DNA of 14,915 nucleotides. It comes from JBBSEZ01 sp038239195. Lineage in GTDB: Bacteria; Planctomycetota; Planctomycetia; Gemmatales; Gemmataceae. The notes beneath the pieces are model-generated. The model was not told where the DNA came from and searched no databases. It saw nothing but the letters and a program-made list of their open reading frames with translations. Both the position numbers and the translations under genes were made by a program. The DNA lies in the NCBI GenBank assembly GCA_038239195.1, contig JBBSEZ010000245.1:1-14915 (forward strand). The letters run 5' to 3'. This document shows, in pieces, positions 6,710 to 14,363 of this stretch (position 1 is the first letter of the stretch; the number at the start of each line of letters is the position of its first letter).

Positions 6710-6790
6710 AGGCAAGCGGCAGGAAGAAGGCTCCCTGGAGGACGGCTCTCCCGAGCCGTCCTCCAGTAAACGAAGTCTTGCCGCTCGCCT
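6710..6790 (-). mobile_element. MITE-like palindromic element, copy A
   Basis: Read on the minus strand, the element runs from AGGCGAGCGGCAAGACTT to TCCTGCCGCTTGCCT, so it has imperfect terminal inverted repeats of about 14 bases. Its centre is a strong hairpin (6735-6748 pairing with 6753-6766, loop TCCC). It matches copy B at 9642-9744 along most of its length, in the opposite orientation. The left end touches the DUF1549/DUF1553 gene: the stop TAG (6791-6789) is partly formed by the first bases of the element. It carries no gene. No transposase is near, and a target duplication cannot be proved. Confidence 0.65.
6735..6766 (-). terminator. Hairpin downstream of the DUF1549/DUF1553 gene
   Basis: Perfect 14-base arms CTGGAGGACGGCTC and GAGCCGTCCTCCAG surround a 4-base loop, 23 bases after the stop of the large gene. 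No T-run follows, so it may only stabilise the 3' end or act as a weak terminator. It is the core of MITE-like copy A. Confidence 0.4.
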
Positions 6791-9437
6791 AATGCTGGAG
6801 CAGGAACTCCCTCGTGTTCAGCAAGCTCCACGTGACCCCCTGAAGCCCCTTGGTGGGGGAACTGGCTTTCTCCAGATATTTCGCGCACGCCTGCCGCTCG
6901 GCCTCCGTCGGCAACCGGCCCAGCGCGACGAGGAACACCTCCTCGATGCGCCCCTTCTCGTCGCCGACCTCCTTGACGATGCGCGCCACCTGCCCCTTGT
7001 CGTCGGCCACCTTCGCCCAGAGGCGCGGGTGGTTGGCCAGGCTGAGCACCTGGAGCACCGAGGCGCTGTCGTCCCGTTCGCAGTCGCACTGCACCGCCGC
7101 GTTCCGCTGAGGCTTGCCGAACGTCGCCAGCATGAACGTGACGAACGCGTTCCTCGGCGCGAAGGGAATTTCGACCACCTTCATCTCCTTTGGCCAGTGG
7201 TGGTATTCCATCCCCATCTTCTCGGTCGTCCCCGTCGCCTGGTTGAGCGCATCGAGCAGCACCTCGGCCGGCAGGCGGCGGTAGTAGAAGTAGGCGTAGT
7301 GGGTGCGATCGACGGCGCTGGCCTTGCTCGGCGTGCTGCGCTGCTGATAGGTGCGGCTGAGGAGAATGGTCCGATGCAGCCATTTCAGGTCGTACTTGTT
7401 CCGAATGAAGCCATCGCACAACTCCTGGAGCAACTCGGGGTGCGAGGGCGGGTTGAACGACGACAGGTCGTCCGGCGGATGGATGAGCCCGCGGCCGAAG
7501 TAGTGGGCCCACGTACGGTTCACGATCGCCTTCGCGAAGTAGGGGTTGTCCGGCCGGCGCATCCACGCCATCACGACCTGCCGCGGGTCTTCCCCCTTCG
7601 TCAACTCGACCTCTCTGGTCTGGCCGAGGAGGCGAAGGCGCTTCGACGTCTGCGTGCCGAGCGGGCTGGTCACGCTGGCGAACGCCTTGCCGGGTGGGAG
7701 GAGCCGCACCTCGGCGTGCAGGAGGCGCCGGGCCACCTCCGGCAACATCCGGCTGCGGCGCTCCATCTCGCCGAGCCGCTGCTTCACCCCCTCGAACTTC
7801 TCCAGCGTCGCCTGGTGCGCTTCGAGGAGCTTCCGCTGTTGCGCGACCTTCTCGGGGGCTTCCTTCTGTAATTTCGCCAGTTCTCTGGTAATGCGGGCGG
7901 ACTCGGTTTTGGCGATCTTCGCTTCGGCGTCGAGCTTCTTGAAGTCGCCGGCGCGCAGCGCCTTGGCCTGGTCGCCCAGCGCCTTGGCCTCGGCGTTCAT
8001 CCGCTTGAAGGCGGCGCCAACCTCGGGGAAGCGCTTCTCGTTCTCCCCCTGGAAGCCGATCTTGCGCACGGGCGTGAAGAAGTTGGCGAAACTGAGCAGG
8101 TCGTCCTGCTGCCAGACGTCGTGCGGGTGGCGATGGCACTGGGCACACTCCAGGCGCAGGCCGAGGAAGGCGTGGGCTACCTGGATCGCGGCCGGCACCC
8201 CCGTCGAGGACTTCCGCTGCCAGTACAGGTCGAGCGTCTCGCGCCGCTTGTACAGCGCCAGGTCCTTGCGCCCGGGACCGTAGCCCTCTTCCATCGTCTC
8301 GACTTCCTTCGCCCACGTCTCGACGGCCCGGCCCTCGCGGCTGGTCGCGGTCAGGATGCGCTCCACGAACCGATCGTACGCGACGTTCTCCTCCAGGCGG
8401 GCGCGCACCCAGGCCTGGAAGCGCGGGGCATCGACCTCCTGGCGCATGCCGTCGGCGTAGACGCCGAAGTCGCTCGCCTTGAGCAGGTCGCCGAACTTGA
8501 GCGCCCACAGGGCGGCGTACCCGGGGCGCGCCAGCAACTCGTCGATCTTCTTCGCGCGCCGGTCGGGGGACTTGTCGGCGAGGAAGGCGCGCACCTCTTT
8601 CGCAGTCGGCAACTCCCCCGTCACGTCGAGGGTGGCCCGGCGGAGGAACGTGGCGTCGTCGGCGATGCCCGCGGGCGGGACGTTGAGCTGGCGCAACTTC
8701 GCCAGCACGCGCCGGTCGATGAAGTTGTGCGGAGCGACGTCGGGGAACGCCTCGGTCGATTGCCGGGGCACCACGAGCGTCGCCAGCGCCAGGTCGGCGC
8801 GGAAGCGAACGTTGATCGCCGCATCGCCCACGCCCCGCGCCGTGACCAGCCCATCGCTGCCCACGGTCGCCACGCCCGCGTCGAGGGAGTGGTAGGAGCA
8901 AAGGTGCGTCACGTTCTCGGCGGAGCCATCGGCGAACTGCGCCTCGACGCGCAGCCGATACGTTTGTCCCGGCCTCGCGGTCTGCTCGGCGGGGCGGACG
9001 ACGAGTTGCGTCAGGCGCGAGCGGTCGAGCGGGTCGCGGCGCGCCCCCGCCGCGATCCAGCCGCGCAGGGCCCGATACTCGGGGCCATCGACCGCCATGC
9101 GCTTGCCGCCCCCGTGGAAGGCCTGGCCGGTCGCCTTGCGGAGCAGCAGGCTGGCGTCGGGATCGAGGAGATTGAGGCGCCGGCCCGCCGCCTCGTGCCT
9201 CAGGCGTTGGTAATCGAGGGCCGGCTCGGCGCCGAACAGCGACAGCTTGAAGCCGTTCTGCCCCTTGACCGCTCCGTGACAGGTGCCTCCGTTGCACCCC
9301 AGGCGGCTGAAGACGGCCTGGGCGTGGCGCGAGAACAGCGGGGCCTCGCCCGGGCCCGGCGTCGCGGCCAAGGCGGGGCGAGCGCCGAACAGGAGCAGGG
9401 CGGCGAGCCCCAGCGCGAACGGAAGATGGCGGCTCAT
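6789..9437 (-). CDS. DUF1549/DUF1553 (PSD1-type) exported protein with haem-like motif and Big2 domain
   Basis: This is an 882-residue planctomycete surface protein. A signal peptide covers residues 1-24 (cleavage near ALA-A). A Cys motif GCNGGTCHG follows (C48, C53, H54), a CxxxxCH variant of the c-type haem site found in this family. Residues about 142-225 look like a bacterial Ig-like (Big2) domain, with FADGSAENVTH and GLVTARGVGDAAINV. DUF1549 covers about 236-460 and contains CAQCHRHPHD (C431, C434, H435), a canonical CxxCH. Residues about 468-570 form a charged coiled-coil insertion. DUF1553 covers about 610-865 (AIVNRTWAHYFGRG...). GGAGG lies 11 bases before the ATG. Genes of this type often precede DUF1501 genes; here the trio lies about 1.7 kb downstream on the same strand. 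The molecular role is unknown; electron transfer or binding and breakdown of polysaccharides has been suggested for relatives. Confidence 0.93.
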   Translation of the reverse strand: MSRHLPFALGLAALLLFGARPALAATPGPGEAPLFSRHAQAVFSRLGCNGGTCHGAVKGQNGFKLSLFGAEPALDYQRLRHEAAGRRLNLLDPDASLLLRKATGQAFHGGGKRMAVDGPEYRALRGWIAAGARRDPLDRSRLTQLVVRPAEQTARPGQTYRLRVEAQFADGSAENVTHLCSYHSLDAGVATVGSDGLVTARGVGDAAINVRFRADLALATLVVPRQSTEAFPDVAPHNFIDRRVLAKLRQLNVPPAGIADDATFLRRATLDVTGELPTAKEVRAFLADKSPDRRAKKIDELLARPGYAALWALKFGDLLKASDFGVYADGMRQEVDAPRFQAWVRARLEENVAYDRFVERILTATSREGRAVETWAKEVETMEEGYGPGRKDLALYKRRETLDLYWQRKSSTGVPAAIQVAHAFLGLRLECAQCHRHPHDVWQQDDLLSFANFFTPVRKIGFQGENEKRFPEVGAAFKRMNAEAKALGDQAKALRAGDFKKLDAEAKIAKTESARITRELAKLQKEAPEKVAQQRKLLEAHQATLEKFEGVKQRLGEMERRSRMLPEVARRLLHAEVRLLPPGKAFASVTSPLGTQTSKRLRLLGQTREVELTKGEDPRQVVMAWMRRPDNPYFAKAIVNRTWAHYFGRGLIHPPDDLSSFNPPSHPELLQELCDGFIRNKYDLKWLHRTILLSRTYQQRSTPSKASAVDRTHYAYFYYRRLPAEVLLDALNQATGTTEKMGMEYHHWPKEMKVVEIPFAPRNAFVTFMLATFGKPQRNAAVQCDCERDDSASVLQVLSLANHPRLWAKVADDKGQVARIVKEVGDEKGRIEEVFLVALGRLPTEAERQACAKYLEKASSPTKGLQGVTWSLLNTREFLLQH

Positions 9438-9641
9438 GTTCGGGGTGGCCTCCGAGGTGGCGCGTCTCTGGCGGGGTGGGCGGCGTCCTCAACAGCCAGC
9501 GTATCATCTCGAAGGTTGGCGAGCACCCTATTTTGCCGCGTTGGCCCCCGCATGCTCGGGAAAGTGCTTCCTCTCGCCTGGCCCGCAGCGGCTCGCTCGG
9601 CTTACTGCGAGCTGGTGAGACGACCGACCAGCCGCGTATTT

Positions 9642-9744
9642 AGGCGAGCGGCAGGACTTGGTTCGCTGTAGGACGGCTCTCCCGAGCCGTCCGGACGGCT
9701 CAGGAGAGCCGTCCTACAAGGAGGCCTTTTCCTGCCGCTCGCCT
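9642..9744 (+). mobile_element. MITE-like palindromic element, copy B
   Basis: Perfect 15-base terminal inverted repeats, AGGCGAGCGGCAGGA at 9642-9656 and TCCTGCCGCTCGCCT at 9730-9744, enclose a palindromic core made of two facing GGACGGCTC...GAGCCGTCC units (about 9671-9717). It matches copy A (6710-6790, minus strand) from end to end except for an extra core unit of about 20 bases. The flanks read TTT before and TGC after, so no clear target duplication is seen. It encodes nothing. It lies 205 bases upstream of the DUF1549/DUF1553 start, so the two copies bracket that gene as inverted repeats. Confidence 0.7.
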
Positions 9745-10043
9745 TGCGAAACGGTCTGCGAGCGTTGGACAACCCTCGGGCGCCAGGGGAGGAACAGCCC
9801 CGCCTGCGTCGGGAGCACCATCCCGAACGTTACCAGGGCGTCGTCGGTCTGCGTAAACATGGAGTCGGAAAGCAAGAGGTTCGGTTGGCACCGGGATGCC
9901 GATCTCCAGCGAGTGAGGCCCCTTCATTCCGCCCTCCTGGGAAGATGAATGGGGAACGGCAGGCGCCTGGCCCCGCAGCCAGTGCTGGACAAGAAGGCCG
10001 TCCCCGCTTACCGTGAACGGGGGCCAGACGAGGCCGCCGAGTG

Positions 10044-10049
10044 GGAGGG
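10044..10049 (+). promoter_or_regulatory. Shine-Dalgarno GGAGGG deciding a GTG start
   Basis: GGAGGG lies 8 bases before the GTG at 10058. It supports that start over the in-frame GTG at 10013, whose extra 15 residues do not resemble the family. Confidence 0.55.
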
Positions 10050-10057
10050 CCCAGACC

Positions 10058-10729
10058 GTGGACGAGGCGGAGTGGCTCGCGTGCCGGGCGCATGGCGCGA
10101 TGCTGGAGTTCGCGATCCCCGCGAAGACGAAGGCGACCATTCGCGCGCACCGGCCCGTGCGCGACCGGAAGCTCTATCTCTTCGCCTGCGCGGCCTGCCG
10201 CGCGACGTGGCCGAGGCTGGCCGATCCGCGCCTCCGGTCCGCCATCGAGGTGGCGGAGCGGTTCGCCGACCGGGGGGCAACCCGGAAGCAGTTGACGCGG
10301 GCCTGGGAGGAGGCGACCGCGGTTGCCCGCCCTCGCGGTAAGGCGGCGGGGTTCGCGACGAGTGCCGTGCGCCACCTCTGCGCCTCGTTTCTGGCCCCCG
10401 GCTTCGTCGCCAATGACGTGCGCGACGCCCTCGGCCACAAGGCTGGCCGGCCGAGGGTGACCGACCTCCTGCGCGACGTCTACGGGAACCTCTTCCGCCC
10501 CGCCGTCGTGGTCCCCGCCTGGCGCACGCCCGACGTGGCAACCCTGGCCCTGGCCGCCTACCGGGAGCGAGCGGTGCCCTCCGGGGCGCTGGACGGCGCC
10601 CGCCTCGCCATCCTCGCCGACGCGTTGGAGGACGCCGGCTGCGCCGACGCGACCATCCTCGAACACCTGCGCGGCCCCGGCCTGCACGTTCGCGGGTGCC
10701 ACGTGCTCGACGCCGTTTTGGGGAGATGA
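10058..10729 (+). CDS. EAEWLAC-family planctomycete protein of unknown function
   Basis: This is a 223-residue member of a large paralogue family that I remember from Gemmata-type genomes, usually annotated as hypothetical. The family signature is visible throughout: DEAEWLAC at the N-terminus (residues 2-9), MLEF, RDRKLYLFACAACR (family members often have ACACCR), AIEVAERFAD, LLRDVYGNLFRP, then the C-terminal LAILADALEDAGCADATILEHLRGPGLHVRGCHVLDAVLG. There is no signal peptide or membrane segment, so it is likely cytoplasmic. The start is a GTG with a good ribosome site. An insertion (about residues 19-35, AIPAKTKATIRAHRPVR) and the change of one Cys in the ACACCR block make it somewhat divergent. 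The function is unknown. A fragment similar to its middle part lies at 14821-14865. Confidence 0.75.
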   Translation: MDEAEWLACRAHGAMLEFAIPAKTKATIRAHRPVRDRKLYLFACAACRATWPRLADPRLRSAIEVAERFADRGATRKQLTRAWEEATAVARPRGKAAGFATSAVRHLCASFLAPGFVANDVRDALGHKAGRPRVTDLLRDVYGNLFRPAVVVPAWRTPDVATLALAAYRERAVPSGALDGARLAILADALEDAGCADATILEHLRGPGLHVRGCHVLDAVLGR

Positions 10730-10834
10730 CCGTTGGGTGTCCCCAGCAACGCGGCGGCTGCGAGACGAGCCCGGGATTCTCTTGCGTTGTGGGCCACGTG
10801 CCCCTATCTAAAGGAACGTTGTCGGCGGACAGCG

Positions 10835-10859
10835 CCCGGGCCCTCCCGGCGGGCCCGGG
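10835..10859. other. GC hairpin in the leader of the patatin gene (upstream)
   Basis: Perfect 9-base arms CCCGGGCCC and GGGCCCGGG flank a 7-base loop. It lies about 105 bases after the stop of the EAEWLAC gene and about 90 bases before the ATG of the patatin gene. No T-run follows, so a standard terminator is unlikely. Confidence 0.55.
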
Positions 10860-10881
10860 ACCGAACCGCCGCGTGAAGGGA

Positions 10882-10916
10882 CCGGCCAGCGCAATTCGAC
10901 TGTGCGCGCTGGCCGG
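10882..10916. other. GC hairpin in the leader of the patatin gene (proximal)
   Basis: Perfect 11-base arms CCGGCCAGCGC and GCGCTGGCCGG enclose a 13-base loop. It ends 32 bases before the ATG and 21 bases before the GGAG ribosome site. If the leader is transcribed it would be very stable and could affect translation. It could also be a terminator without a T-run, or an operator-like site. Confidence 0.55.
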
Positions 10917-10948
10917 CCTCCAGCCCGATCACCCCGCGGAGCCGCCCC

Positions 10949-13900
10949 ATGAGCCGCCTTGGCCCGAAGCTGAAGTACGCTGCCCTCTGGTACTACCAAA
11001 ACTTCCTGAGCGGTTTCTGCTACTACTGGCCGTTGCTGATCCTGCTCTTGCTTCCCCTCGCCCTGATGGCGGGCATGCTGCTGGCCGACTTTGGCCCGCG
11101 CTATCTTTTCTTCCACGACTCTCCCCTCAAGGGCCTCGTCGTCGGGATGACGGTCGTGTTCTACTACGCCCAGGCCCTGATGGTTTCCTACTTGATCTGG
11201 CTGCGGGACTTGCGCGAGGTCCTCCCGGGCTCGCCTTCGTCCTCTCCCACACCCGCCGAGCGCCTCTCGGCCCTCGGGCCTGTGGCGGAGCAGGTCCCGC
11301 CCGCCGCGGAAACACCGCTCGTGGAGGCCAAGGCGGTCCTCCACGTCGCCCTCGCCGAGGACAAGGTCGCGCCCGTCGCGGAAACACCGCGCGCGGAGGG
11401 CCCCGAGGCACTCGACCCACTGCGGCCCGTGGCGTTCTGGCGGTATGCCGTCGGCATTCTGCTCTCGCTGTCCCTCACGGGGCTCGCCGTCGTTGGGATC
11501 ATCCTCCTGGGCGGGTTGCTCCTGAAGGTGCTCCCCGTCGTCTCGCTCAAGGAGCCCTCCCCCTCCGCCCCGGCGGCGAGCTCGGCCTGGCCCGAGCTGA
11601 ACAAGTCCCTTCCCGTCCTGGGGGGCGGGCTCCTTGCCGGGGCCATCCTGTGGCTGCTGGGCCGGTGGTTGCGCGAGCCGATGAAGCGGTGGGCCGAGGG
11701 GGTGATCGCCTGGCTCGGACAGAAAGGCCCCGCGCAGCCCACGGAGCAGCGCCCGCCCGCCCACCCGCTTTCAATCCCCGCGGTTCCCGCCTGGGCCCTG
11801 TTCCTGGTCTGGGCCCTGCTCGTGGGGACGTTCCTCCGGGACAGTACGAAGGACTGGCAATATTGGGGGCCCTTGTTCATCGTCTTCTGCGGCGCCTTGG
11901 CGACGGTCGGGGCGCTTGGCTTGCGAACCAGCGCCCCTCTATTCTGGGTCGGGGCGCTGGCCAACCTGTCCCTCGCCTACGCCGCCATCACCTGGTGCGT
12001 CAGCAACACCAAGTTGGGGATCCTGGCCGGCGCCCTGGCCGCGGCCGCCTGCGCGCTGGTCCTCGGCGCCACCCTCCGCGCTCGCTTCCCCGACCGCTGG
12101 GCGCGCGGCTGGCGCGTGCTGGCGCGGCCCCTCGAGCAGATGCGAGGCATCGAGCCGGGCTACGCCGGCTGGGGGCTGGCCTGCCTCGCCTTTCCGCTGG
12201 CCTTGCTCGTCGTGCTGCTCATTCGGCCCATCTCTTCGCCGGTGCCCCTCGCGTTCTGTGCGTTCTCCGGGTTCGTGGCGTTCTACGGGCTTTTCGCCTA
12301 CGTCGTCCGCCGTCACTTTGTCCTTCTCGTCGGGGGCCTGTTGCTGGCGGCCTTGTTCTCCAACCTCCAGCCATACAAGCTGCGCTTTGCCCCCCTTCGG
12401 GACGCGGACAACGACTACACCCCCGAAGCCCTGCTGGGCCACCTTTTCGGGCCCGGGACGTCAACAACAATTGCCGCATCGGACAACTACTACACCACGG
12501 AAGACATCCTCGACCTCCAAAAAGCGGGCGACGAAGAACTCGCTCGGCAGCGAGACTTCGACGCGAAACTCAAGGCCTACGCGGAGAGCGAGCCCGACGA
12601 CAAGGAGGAGGCCACGGCGGCTTTGAAAAAGGCCTGGCGGAAGATGGAACGCGAGAACCGCCTGCGGGCAGGCCGCATCTCCACCCGGGTCACGACCGGG
12701 CTGGGGTTGGACCCGGCCGATTTGCAGAAACTCCTGGGCCCCCCGGGCCAGAGCGCCACGGGGCTCCTGAGGACCGAGGCCCTCGTGCGCTCGCCGGGCG
12801 CATCCCTGATTGGAGGCAAGAAGTCGGACCTCATCGTGATCGTAGTCAGCGGGGGCGGGATCCGGTCCGCGGTCTGGACCTTCGTCGTCCTTTCGGAGCT
12901 GGAACAGGCGTTCGCCACGGCCGGGGTCGATTTCCCGGCCCACGTCCGGCTCATCACGGGGGCGTCCGGCGGCATGGTCGGGGCGGCCTATTACGTGTGT
13001 ACCCTTCCCAAGCCGGGCCTGCGGCCCCCTCAGCTCGCGGGGGAAGCCGACCGAGACAGGCGCTTCGGCGACCTGCAGAACCAGCGTGCCTGGCTCAGTT
13101 CGGACTTCCTGACTCCGCTGGTTCGACGGGCCGTGCTGACCGACCTGCCAGGCTCCCTCTCGCCCTGGCCGGCCCGCTACGATCGAGGCCAGGCCCTCGA
13201 AGAAGCCTGGGGCCGCCACCTCAAAGACCCGGGGGACCCGGAGAACGCCACGGGCGCTCTCGATCAGACGTTCGCGGACCTGCGCGACGGCGAGCAGAAG
13301 GGCTGGCGCCCGTCTTTGGTCTTCAGCCCGATGCTGATCGAGGACGGCCGGCGCGTCCTGATCAGCAACCTCGACTTGCGCTACCCGGTCAGCAACGACG
13401 GCATGCTCCTCGGCGCTGACGAGTCGCGCCCCTTCTCCGACGTCCACTCCTTCGAGGCCCTGGAACTGTTCCGGATGTTCCCCGGAGGCCCCGGGCGAAA
13501 AGGAGCGCAGGCAACGATGACGGTAGGCACCGCGGCCCGGATGAGCGCGTCGTTCCCCTACTTCAGCCCTGCCGTGTCGCTGCCGACCCGGCCCCGCCGC
13601 CGCGTGGTCGATGCCGGCTATTACGACAATTATGGGGTTGGCCTGGCGGCCTCCTGGCTGTTCAACGGCCCCAGTCAGGAATGGGTGCGGGACCAGTTCG
13701 ACCGCATTCTCTTCATCCAGGTTCGCGACAGCGTGACGGAGGAAGCGCGACACCTCGAAAAAGTGCCGCCCGACGCCTCCAGTCCGTTGACGCGGTCCCT
13801 GGAAGGGCTGACGTCGCCCCCCGAGGGGCTGTACAACGCCGGGTTCGCCTCGTCGTCGTTCCGCAACGACCGCCAACTGTCGCTGCTGACCCAATTCACC

Positions 13901-14239
13901 GACCTAAGTCGCACCCGGCGCCGGCTGGAGAAGAACTTCCGCCACTTTAGCCGCGATGCCCCGGCGCTGAAGGAGCGACTCGACCTGCTGAAGCGGGCGA
14001 AGGACAACAACGCCGACGCCTCGGACCCCGACCCGTTGCAGCGGGCCCTCGCCCCCGCACTCTCCCCGGGCACCGAGGTGGGGAACGCGAAGTTCGTGGT
14101 GGTGAGTTTCGAGCTGGGGACGACCGCCTCTACGTCCTGGTATCTCGCCGATCGGGAGAAAAAGGCGATCGCCGATAGGAAAGACGAGGACTTGAAGGTG
14201 AAGATCCAAAAGGTGGTAGACTGGTGGAAGGAGAAGTAA
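10949..14239 (+). CDS. Polytopic membrane protein fused to a patatin-like phospholipase domain
   Basis: This is a 1096-residue protein with two parts. Residues 1 to about 475 contain about 11 hydrophobic segments (near 25-46, 62-85, 167-194, 222-241, 280-298, 308-325, 330-347, 350-373, 410-431, 435-455, 457-473); the loop after the second is Pro/Ala/Glu-rich with an internal repeat. A charged linker (about 510-590) leads to a patatin-like (PNPLA) domain with all catalytic elements: oxyanion glycines VSGGGIR (S634-R639), nucleophile elbow TGASGGM with Ser673, and VDAGYYDNYG with catalytic Asp888. A Ser-Asp dyad lipid acyl hydrolase anchored in the membrane is therefore expected. GGAG lies 7 bases before the ATG. 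The PDZ gene follows in the same direction after 124 bases. The lipid substrate and the role (membrane turnover, signalling or defence) cannot be told from sequence. Confidence 0.88.
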   Translation: MSRLGPKLKYAALWYYQNFLSGFCYYWPLLILLLLPLALMAGMLLADFGPRYLFFHDSPLKGLVVGMTVVFYYAQALMVSYLIWLRDLREVLPGSPSSSPTPAERLSALGPVAEQVPPAAETPLVEAKAVLHVALAEDKVAPVAETPRAEGPEALDPLRPVAFWRYAVGILLSLSLTGLAVVGIILLGGLLLKVLPVVSLKEPSPSAPAASSAWPELNKSLPVLGGGLLAGAILWLLGRWLREPMKRWAEGVIAWLGQKGPAQPTEQRPPAHPLSIPAVPAWALFLVWALLVGTFLRDSTKDWQYWGPLFIVFCGALATVGALGLRTSAPLFWVGALANLSLAYAAITWCVSNTKLGILAGALAAAACALVLGATLRARFPDRWARGWRVLARPLEQMRGIEPGYAGWGLACLAFPLALLVVLLIRPISSPVPLAFCAFSGFVAFYGLFAYVVRRHFVLLVGGLLLAALFSNLQPYKLRFAPLRDADNDYTPEALLGHLFGPGTSTTIAASDNYYTTEDILDLQKAGDEELARQRDFDAKLKAYAESEPDDKEEATAALKKAWRKMERENRLRAGRISTRVTTGLGLDPADLQKLLGPPGQSATGLLRTEALVRSPGASLIGGKKSDLIVIVVSGGGIRSAVWTFVVLSELEQAFATAGVDFPAHVRLITGASGGMVGAAYYVCTLPKPGLRPPQLAGEADRDRRFGDLQNQRAWLSSDFLTPLVRRAVLTDLPGSLSPWPARYDRGQALEEAWGRHLKDPGDPENATGALDQTFADLRDGEQKGWRPSLVFSPMLIEDGRRVLISNLDLRYPVSNDGMLLGADESRPFSDVHSFEALELFRMFPGGPGRKGAQATMTVGTAARMSASFPYFSPAVSLPTRPRRRVVDAGYYDNYGVGLAASWLFNGPSQEWVRDQFDRILFIQVRDSVTEEARHLEKVPPDASSPLTRSLEGLTSPPEGLYNAGFASSSFRNDRQLSLLTQFTDLSRTRRRLEKNFRHFSRDAPALKERLDLLKRAKDNNADASDPDPLQRALAPALSPGTEVGNAKFVVVSFELGTTASTSWYLADREKKAIADRKDEDLKVKIQKVVDWWKEK
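11292..11400. repeat. Internal direct repeat in the patatin-fusion gene
   Basis: A 37-base segment at 11292-11328 recurs at 11364-11400 with few mismatches (shared core GTCGCGGAAACACCG or CGCCGCGGAAACACCG), giving a period of 72 bases, or 24 codons. It encodes the two AETP-containing stretches (EQVPPAAETPLVEA and DKVAPVAETPRAEG) in the loop between the second and third membrane segments. Confidence 0.6.
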
Positions 14240-14363
14240 CGGTCGAAGCGTGCGTTTCGCGGGCCCGCGGTGCCTTTCTTCCTGGGCGGAGCGCAACTCC
14301 GCTGGCTCCAGGCGCCTTTTCCGGGGCCCGCGCCCTGAACGATCGGATGAGAGCGAGGTGCGT

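Larger units (their letters stand above)
9438..10057. other. Divergent intergenic region without a convincing gene
   Basis: These 620 bases separate the minus-strand block from the plus-strand block and must hold promoters for both directions, but no box pair is clear enough to name. Bases 9642-9744 are MITE-like copy B. Between 9745 and 10057 short open frames exist on both strands. On the minus strand one includes MKGPHSLEIGIPVPTEPLAF, and an overlapping frame includes MFTQTDDALVTFGMVLPTQA. Neither is recognised, and both run into the repeat element, so they could be pieces of a decayed gene or chance frames. Confidence 0.6.

Noticed and set aside
6694..9507. Very long overlapping minus-strand frame (937 codons) over the DUF1549/DUF1553 gene
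   Set aside because: Its product is Arg/Pro/Gly-rich with no domain, while the other frame gives a signal peptide and all family motifs.
6710..9744. Composite transposon carrying the DUF1549/DUF1553 gene
   Set aside because: The flanking elements are short and non-coding, no transposase or target duplication is visible, and the gene belongs to a chromosomal family typical of the phylum. Kept only as a MITE-like pair.
10696..13419. Open frame of about 907 codons on the plus strand overlapping the patatin gene
   Set aside because: The product is Arg/Pro/Gly-rich noise. The chosen frame has membrane segments, catalytic motifs and a ribosome site.
12461..13894. Minus-strand frame of about 477 codons opposite the patatin domain
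   Set aside because: Antisense mirror of a domain with intact catalytic motifs; no recognisable features of its own.
10949..14239. Patatin effector of a CBASS-type defence system
   Set aside because: No nucleotide cyclase, ubiquitin-like or regulatory defence gene is next to it, and the large membrane domain is unlike the soluble CapV effectors.
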